Assembly (NCBI RefSeq): GCF_011752565.1
Contig: NZ_VWXK01000033.1
Location: forward strand, 1-64,000
Reading direction: 5' to 3'
From: Pantoea sp. Ap-967
GTDB lineage: Bacteria > Pseudomonadota > Gammaproteobacteria > Pseudomonadales > Pseudomonadaceae
Length of the DNA: 64,000 nt
Part shown: piece after piece, positions 59,143 to 64,000 of the stretch
Numbering within the stretch: position 1 is the first letter of the stretch
Layout: the number at the start of each line of letters is the position of its first letter
Position numbers and translations under genes: made by a program
Notes under the pieces: model-generated
Seen by the model: only the letters and a program-made list of their open reading frames with translations
What the model was told of the DNA's origin: nothing
Database searches by the model: none

Positions 59143-60434
59143 GTGAAATGCGCAGCTGCCCGGCAGTGCTGATCGCAGCACCTGCCTCCGGCCAGGGCAA
59201 GACCACCGTCACCGCCGCCCTGGCACGCCTGCACCGCAACCTCGGGCGCAAGGTGCGGGTGTTCAAGTGCGGCCCGGACTTTCTCGATCCGATGATCCTC
59301 GAACGGGCCAGCGGCGCGCCGGTGTACCAGCTCGACCTGTGGATGATTGGCGCCGAGGAAAGCCGTCGGCTGCTGTGGGAAGCGGCAGCCGACGCCGACC
59401 TGATTCTTATCGAAGGGGTGATGGGGTTGTTCGACGGCACCCCGTCCAGTGCCGACCTGGCGCGCCACTTCGGTGTGCCGGTGCTGGCGGTGATCGACGG
59501 TACGGCGATGGCCCAGACTTTTGGCGCCCTGGCCCTGGGGCTGGCGCGCTACCAGGCCGACCTGCCGTTCGCCGGGGTGCTGGCCAACCGGGTCGGCAGC
59601 CTGCGCCATGCGCAGTTGCTCGAAGGCAGCCTGACCGAGGGCCTGCGTTGGTATGGCGGGCTGTCGCGTGAGCGTGGCATCGAACTGCCCAGCCGCCACC
59701 TGGGGCTGGTTCAGGCCAGTGAACTGAATGACCTGGATGCCCGCCTGGACGCCGCGGCCCAAGCGCTGGGCGCCAGTTGCGATGCGGCGCTGCCACCGCC
59801 GGTAGCCTTTGCTGCACCTGCGCCGCAGCAGGGCAGTGCTGCCTTGAGTGGCGTGCGTATCGGCGTGGCACGGGACGAGGCGTTCGCCTTCACCTATGGC
59901 GCCAACCTCGACCTGCTGCGCAGCCTCGGCGCGCAGTTGGTGTTCTTCTCGCCGTTGCACGACCGTGAACTGCCTGCAGTAGACAGCCTCTACCTGCCAG
60001 GCGGCTACCCGGAGCTGCACCACCACGCACTGGCCGCCAACGCGCCCATGCTCGAAGCGATCCGCGCCCACCATGCCCAGGGCAAGCCGCTGCTGGCCGA
60101 GTGTGGCGGCATGCTGTACCTGCTCGATGCACTCACCGATGTGGCCGGCGAGCGCGCCGCGCTGCTGGGCTTGCTGCCGGGCGAGGCGACCATGCAGAAG
60201 CGCCTGGCGGCCCTGGCCCTGCAAGCGGTGGAGCTACCGGAAGGCACCCTGCGCGGGCACACCTACCACCACTCGCTGACCAGCACCGAACTTGAGCCCA
60301 TCGCCCGTGGCCTGAGCCCCAACGGCGGGCGTGGCAACGAAGCGGTGTACCGCCTGGGCCGGCTGACGGCCTCCTATGTGCACTTCTATTTCCCTTCCAA
60401 CCCAGGCGCGGCGGCGGCGCTGTTGCGGCCATGA
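59139..60434 (+). CDS. cobB: Cobyrinate a,c-diamide synthase
   Basis: A 431-residue amidotransferase that converts (hydrogeno)cobyrinate to the a,c-diamide with glutamine and ATP. The N-terminal P-loop is APASGQGKTTVTAAL at about 12-24, and the C-terminal class I glutaminase-like domain has its cysteine in LLAECGGMLYLLD near 325. A histidine near the C-terminus (VHFYFPSN) completes the pattern. GTG 59139 gives the coupling overlap; ATG 59148 is an alternative. The stop overlaps bluB by four bases. Confidence 0.95.
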   Translation: MSEMRSCPAVLIAAPASGQGKTTVTAALARLHRNLGRKVRVFKCGPDFLDPMILERASGAPVYQLDLWMIGAEESRRLLWEAAADADLILIEGVMGLFDGTPSSADLARHFGVPVLAVIDGTAMAQTFGALALGLARYQADLPFAGVLANRVGSLRHAQLLEGSLTEGLRWYGGLSRERGIELPSRHLGLVQASELNDLDARLDAAAQALGASCDAALPPPVAFAAPAPQQGSAALSGVRIGVARDEAFAFTYGANLDLLRSLGAQLVFFSPLHDRELPAVDSLYLPGGYPELHHHALAANAPMLEAIRAHHAQGKPLLAECGGMLYLLDALTDVAGERAALLGLLPGEATMQKRLAALALQAVELPEGTLRGHTYHHSLTSTELEPIARGLSPNGGRGNEAVYRLGRLTASYVHFYFPSNPGAAAALLRP

Positions 60435-61081
60435 GCGAACACGCCTACAGCGCCGCCGAGCGCGCCGCGATTTACCGTGCCATTGGCGAGCGCCGCGACA
60501 TGCGCCACTTTGCCGGTGGCAGCGTAGCCCCCGAGCTGCTTGGCCGCTTGCTGTCGGCGGCGCACCAGGCGCCCAGCGTCGGCCTGATGCAGCCCTGGCG
60601 CTTCATTCGCATCAGCCAGCGGGCATTGCGCGGGCGCATTCAGGCGCTGGTCGAGGAGGAGCGGGTGCGCACGGCCGAGGCCTTGGGCGAGCGCTCCGAC
60701 GCCTTCATGAAGCTCAAGGTTGAAGGTATCGATGACTGCGCCGAAGTGTTGGTGGCGGCGCTGATGGACCACCGCGAAGCACACATCTTCGGCCGCCGCA
60801 CCTTGCCGGAAATGGACCTGGCCTCGCTGGCCTGCGCCATCCAGAACCTGTGGCTGGCCGCACGCGCCGAGGGCCTGGGCATGGGCTGGGTGTCGCTGTT
60901 CGACCCGCAGGCCCTGGCTGCCTTGCTGGGCATGCCCGCCGGGGCCAAGCCGGTGGCGGTGCTGTGCCTGGGGCCGGTCACCGAGTTTTACCAGCAGCCG
61001 ATGCTGGTGCAGGAAAACTGGGCGCAGGAGCGGCCCTTGAGCGAGATGCTGTTTGAAAACCAATGGGGAGAGCGCCCATGA
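60431..61081 (+). CDS. bluB: 5,6-dimethylbenzimidazole synthase
   Basis: A 216-residue nitroreductase-fold enzyme that fragments FMNH2 with oxygen to give the lower ligand of cobalamin. Marks are GERRDMRHFAGGSV at the N-terminus, SAAHQAPSVGLMQPWRFI at about 38-55 and GLGMGWVSLFDPQALAALLGMP. Its presence indicates aerobic lower-ligand synthesis. It overlaps cobB upstream and cobD downstream by four bases each. Confidence 0.95.
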   Translation: MSEHAYSAAERAAIYRAIGERRDMRHFAGGSVAPELLGRLLSAAHQAPSVGLMQPWRFIRISQRALRGRIQALVEEERVRTAEALGERSDAFMKLKVEGIDDCAEVLVAALMDHREAHIFGRRTLPEMDLASLACAIQNLWLAARAEGLGMGWVSLFDPQALAALLGMPAGAKPVAVLCLGPVTEFYQQPMLVQENWAQERPLSEMLFENQWGERP

Positions 61082-61986
61082 GCGTGGCCTTGCTGACCGT
61101 GGCCGGGGTGGCCCTGGACGCTTTGCTGGGTGAGCCGCGCCGCCGCCACCCGTTGGTGGGCTTTGGTAACCTCGCAGCCGGCCTGGAGCGGCGCATGAAC
61201 CCTGGCGGCCGTGGCTGGCGCAGCCATGGCGTAAGCGCCTGGTTCATTGCCGTGGTGCCGTTGACCCTGGTGGCGCTGATGCTGTCATGGCTGCCCTATG
61301 TGGGCTGGCTGGTTGACGTGCTGGCGCTGTATTGCGCCCTGGGCCTGCGCAGCCTGGGCGAGCATGTGCTGCCGGTGGCCAATGCCCTGCGCCAGGGCGA
61401 CCTGGAGCAGGCGCGGCGCCGTGTGGGTTACCTGGTCAGCCGGGAAACCCGCGAGCTGGATGAGCCCGCTGTCGCCCGTGCGGCCACCGAATCGGTGCTG
61501 GAGAACGGCAGCGATGCGGTGTTCGCGGCGCTGTTCTGGTTCGCCGTGGCCGGTGCGCCGGGGGTGGTGCTGTACCGCCTGAGCAATACCCTGGATGCCA
61601 TGTGGGGCTACCGCAACGAGCGCTTCGAGCGCTTTGGCTGGTGCGCCGCGCGCATCGACGATGTGCTGAACTATATTCCCGCAAGGCTGGTGGCGCTGAC
61701 CTACGCGCTGCTTGGAAAAACCCGCCTGGCCCTGGCCTGCTGGCGCAAGCAGGCGCCCCTGTGGGACAGCCCCAACGCCGGGCCCGTGATGGCCGCCGGA
61801 GCCGGTGCGCTGGGCGTCGAGCTGGGCGGCCCGGCGGTGTACCACGGTGAATTGCACGAGCGCCCGCGCCTGGGCGAAGGGCCCATGGCCGATGCCGACG
61901 CCATCGAGCGCGGCTGGGGCCTGGTGCAGCGTGGCGTGTGGTTGTGGGTGCTGTTGATCTGCCTGGGAGCCTACCTGAATGCTTGA
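61078..61986 (+). CDS. cobD: Adenosylcobinamide-phosphate synthase (CobD/CbiB)
   Basis: A 302-residue inner-membrane enzyme attaching the aminopropanol arm to adenosylcobyric acid. Typical are LLTVAGVALDALLGEPRRRHPLVGFG at the N-terminus, SRETRELDEPAVARAATESVLENGSD at about 120-145 and NTLDAMWGYRNERFERFG. About four to five hydrophobic helices. ATG 61078 overlaps the bluB stop (ATGA), and the stop overlaps cobC by eight bases. Confidence 0.94.
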   Translation: MSVALLTVAGVALDALLGEPRRRHPLVGFGNLAAGLERRMNPGGRGWRSHGVSAWFIAVVPLTLVALMLSWLPYVGWLVDVLALYCALGLRSLGEHVLPVANALRQGDLEQARRRVGYLVSRETRELDEPAVARAATESVLENGSDAVFAALFWFAVAGAPGVVLYRLSNTLDAMWGYRNERFERFGWCAARIDDVLNYIPARLVALTYALLGKTRLALACWRKQAPLWDSPNAGPVMAAGAGALGVELGGPAVYHGELHERPRLGEGPMADADAIERGWGLVQRGVWLWVLLICLGAYLNA

Positions 61987-62971
61987 GCACGGTGGCCGCC
62001 TGCTGCGTGCAGTGCAGCAATACGCAATCGCCCGGGAAGACTGGCTCGACCTGTCCAGCGGCATCGCGCCGTGGCCTTACCCGATACCGCCCATCCCGCT
62101 GGATGCCTGGGCACGCTTGCCAGAAGTCGAAGATGGCCTCGAAGCCGCGGCGCGGCGCTATTACGGTGCCTCGCACCTGTTGCCGGTGGCCGGCTCGCAA
62201 GCGGCCATCCAGGCCCTGCCCACGCTGCGCCCACGCGGGCGAGTGGGCGTGTTGTCGCCTTGCTATGCCGAACACCCCCACGCCTGGCAGCGTGCCGGGC
62301 ATCAGCTGGTGGAGCTGGATGAAAGCCAGGTTGAGGGTGCCCTCGACAACCTCGATGTGCTGGTGCTGGTCAACCCGAACAACCCCACCGGCCTGCAGGT
62401 TTCGCGCGAGCGCCTGCTGGCCTGGCACGCGCGGCTGGCTGCGCGCGGTGGCTGGTTGCTGGTAGACGAAGCCTTCATGGACAACACCCCCGAACACAGC
62501 GTGGCCGATTGTGCCGAGCGCCCGGGGCTGATCGTGCTGCGTTCGTTCGGCAAGTTCTTTGGCCTGGCCGGTGTGCGGCTGGGCTGCGTCCTGGCAGCGC
62601 CACCACTGCTGCAGCGCCTGGGCGAACTGCTGGGGCCCTGGACCGTCAGCGGCCCGACCCGTGTGCTGGCCCAGGCCTGCTTTGCCGACGCGCCCGCGCA
62701 CCTGGCGCAGATCGCGCGTTGTGCCCAGGCCAGCCAGCGCCTGGCCGGCCTGCTGGCCAGCTTCGGCCTGGCGCCCAGCGGCGGCTGCGACCTGTTCCAG
62801 TACGTGCGCAGCGCCCGCGCCGCCCACTTGCATGACTTCCTGGCCCGCCGTGGCATCCTCGTGCGCCTGTTCGCCGAGCCTGCCGCCGTGCGCCTGGGCC
62901 TGCCCGCCTGCGCCGCCGATGAACAGCGCCTGGCCCAGGCCCTGGCCGATTATCAGAAGGAAACGGCATGA
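61979..62971 (+). CDS. cobC: Threonine-phosphate decarboxylase (CobC/CobD-type aminotransferase)
   Basis: A 330-residue fold-type I PLP enzyme. Substrate and PLP motifs are DLSSGIAPWPYP near the N-terminus, LVNPNNPTGLQVSRE at about 124-138 and the PLP lysine in RSFGKFFGLAGVRLG at about 188-202. It supplies (R)-1-amino-2-propanol phosphate, or an equivalent, for CobD. Starts inside the end of cobD and ends four bases into cobQ, so it is coupled on both sides. Confidence 0.93.
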   Translation: MLEHGGRLLRAVQQYAIAREDWLDLSSGIAPWPYPIPPIPLDAWARLPEVEDGLEAAARRYYGASHLLPVAGSQAAIQALPTLRPRGRVGVLSPCYAEHPHAWQRAGHQLVELDESQVEGALDNLDVLVLVNPNNPTGLQVSRERLLAWHARLAARGGWLLVDEAFMDNTPEHSVADCAERPGLIVLRSFGKFFGLAGVRLGCVLAAPPLLQRLGELLGPWTVSGPTRVLAQACFADAPAHLAQIARCAQASQRLAGLLASFGLAPSGGCDLFQYVRSARAAHLHDFLARRGILVRLFAEPAAVRLGLPACAADEQRLAQALADYQKETA

Positions 62972-64000
62972 CCACCCTCATGGTGCAAGGCACCACCTCC
63001 GATGCCGGCAAGAGCACGCTGGTCACCGCCCTGTGCCGCTGGCTGCTGCGCCAGGGCGTTGGCGTGGTGCCGTTCAAACCGCAGAACATGGCGCTCAACA
63101 GTGCCGTGACCGCCGACGGCGGCGAGATCGGCCGTGCCCAGGCCGTGCAGGCCCAGGCTTGCCGCCTGGCGCCGCACACCGACATGAACCCGGTGCTGCT
63201 CAAGCCCAGCAGCGACACCGGCGCGCAAGTGATCATCCATGGCCGTGCGGTCACCAGCATGAACGCGGTGGCCTACCACGACTACAAGGCCATCGCCATG
63301 CAGGCCGTGCTGGCCTCGCACCAGCGCCTGAGCGCTGCCTACCCGGTGGTGATGGTCGAAGGCGCAGGCTCGCCGGCCGAGATCAACCTGCGTGCCGGTG
63401 ACATCGCCAACATGGGTTTTGCCGAGGCGGTGGACTGCCCGGTGATCCTGGTGGCAGACATCAACCGTGGCGGGGTGTTCGCCCACCTGGTCGGCACCCT
63501 GGAACTGCTGTCGCCCAGCGAGCAGGCGCGGGTCAAGGGGTTTGTCATCAACCGCTTCCGGGGTGACATCGCCTTGTTGCAGCCAGGCCTTGACTGGCTG
63601 GAGCAACGCACCGGCAAGCCGGTGCTGGGGGTGTTGCCCTACGTCACCGACCTGCACCTGGAGGCCGAGGACGGCATCGACCGGCGCCAGGGCAGCAAGC
63701 ACGCGCGCGTGCTCAAGGTGATCGTGCCGGTGCTGCCGCGCATCAGCAACCACACCGACTTCGACCCGTTGCGCCTGCACCCGCAGGTGGACCTTCAATT
63801 CATTGGCCCAGGCCAGCCGATTCCGCCGGCCGACCTGATTATCCTGCCAGGCTCGAAGAGCGTGCGCGGTGACCTGGCGCAACTGCGCGCCCGTGGCTGG
63901 GACCAGGCCATTGCCCGGCACCTGCGTTACGGTGGCAAGCTGATCGGTATCTGTGGTGGCCTGCAGATGCTCGGCAGCGAGGTGCACGACCCGCTGGGCC
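62968..64000 (+). CDS. cobQ: Cobyric acid synthase, 3' end beyond the window
   Basis: The first 344 codons of the glutamine-dependent synthase that amidates adenosylcobyrinate a,c-diamide at four positions. The N-terminal P-loop is VQGTTSDAGKSTLVTALCR at about 6-24, with PFKPQNMALNSAVT following. The start of the glutaminase domain is reached: IILPGSKSVRGDLAQLR and the nucleophile cysteine in LIGICGGLQMLG near 330. The catalytic histidine lies outside the window. ATG 62968 overlaps the cobC stop. Confidence 0.95.
   Translation, partial: MTTLMVQGTTSDAGKSTLVTALCRWLLRQGVGVVPFKPQNMALNSAVTADGGEIGRAQAVQAQACRLAPHTDMNPVLLKPSSDTGAQVIIHGRAVTSMNAVAYHDYKAIAMQAVLASHQRLSAAYPVVMVEGAGSPAEINLRAGDIANMGFAEAVDCPVILVADINRGGVFAHLVGTLELLSPSEQARVKGFVINRFRGDIALLQPGLDWLEQRTGKPVLGVLPYVTDLHLEAEDGIDRRQGSKHARVLKVIVPVLPRISNHTDFDPLRLHPQVDLQFIGPGQPIPPADLIILPGSKSVRGDLAQLRARGWDQAIARHLRYGGKLIGICGGLQMLGSEVHDPLG

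Noticed and set aside
1..64000. CRISPR arrays, tRNA or rRNA genes
   Set aside because: Repeats are REP-type inverted pairs without regular spacers. No cloverleaf or rRNA segment was recognised on either strand by eye.

Overview
The window is about 64 kb of high-GC gammaproteobacterial chromosome. It looks like a member of the Pseudomonas putida group. The grounds are gene content and order (uronate dehydrogenase/TRAP/OprD cluster; nrdB and nrdA; oprH-phoP-phoQ; dctA; gacS next to cysM-rlmD-relA-mazG; purN-purM-hda; cobO-cobB-bluB-cobD-cobC-cobQ) and the many REP elements of the GTAGGAGCGGGCTTGCCC type between genes. This is inferred from gene families and synteny; no database was searched. 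No rRNA, tRNA, CRISPR array or complete insertion sequence was seen.

Layout. 0.4-4.8 kb: a UPF0149 protein, a glutathione S-transferase, a large FMN/FAD/2Fe-2S fusion oxidoreductase and a LysR regulator. 4.8-12.8 kb (minus strand): a hexuronate catabolic locus with aldose 1-epimerase, EamA exporter, DctM-DctQ-DctP TRAP uptake system, SMP-30 lactonase, uronate dehydrogenase and an OprD porin. FadR-type GntR operator-like palindromes lie upstream of both udh and the porin, but no GntR gene is present. 12.8-16.4 kb: a gene-poor accessory stretch rich in REPs, with a hipB-hipA locus whose hipA is split by a frame break, and a Bro-N domain protein. 16.4-22.6 kb: class Ia ribonucleotide reductase with nrdB and nrdA about 1.2 kb apart, each preceded by a pair of NrdR-box-like sites, plus a DnaA box upstream of nrdA. 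22.6-29.4 kb: an RstAB-like two-component pair, a phosphopantetheinyl transferase, a dienelactone-hydrolase-like protein, and oprH-phoP-phoQ behind four tandem PhoP half-sites. 29.4-38.1 kb: dctA behind a sigma-54 promoter, then housekeeping genes (SprT, Yip1, ttcA, a Tag-like protein, wrbA, arsC, a TlpA lipoprotein, a META lipoprotein, ldhA). 38.3-43.4 kb: gacS and a divergent OmpR-type two-component pair. 43.5-57.4 kb: cysM, rlmD, relA, mazG, purNM, DUF2066, an AI-2E-type permease, hda and two tandem NlpC/P60 lipoproteins. 57.4-64 kb: an unknown gene, a cobalamin riboswitch and the start of a cobalamin operon running off the right edge in cobQ.

How it works together. The uronate genes describe a route from outer-membrane entry (OprD) through TRAP uptake to oxidation and lactone hydrolysis, giving aldarate. 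PhoPQ, GacS and two further two-component systems make this a signalling-rich segment. The B12 riboswitch would control adenosylation, amidation, lower-ligand synthesis and aminopropanol attachment genes, which are translationally coupled by 4-8 base overlaps. The most informative non-coding signals are the paired NrdR sites, the four PhoP repeats, the dctA sigma-54 promoter with two upstream palindromes, a perfect 65-bp inverted repeat at 22.3-22.5 kb, and a possible RBS-sequestering stem before cobO. I found no clear wholly new system. The closest candidates for follow-up are the split hipBA locus with its 31-bp-spaced direct repeats and the unknown gene beside the riboswitch.
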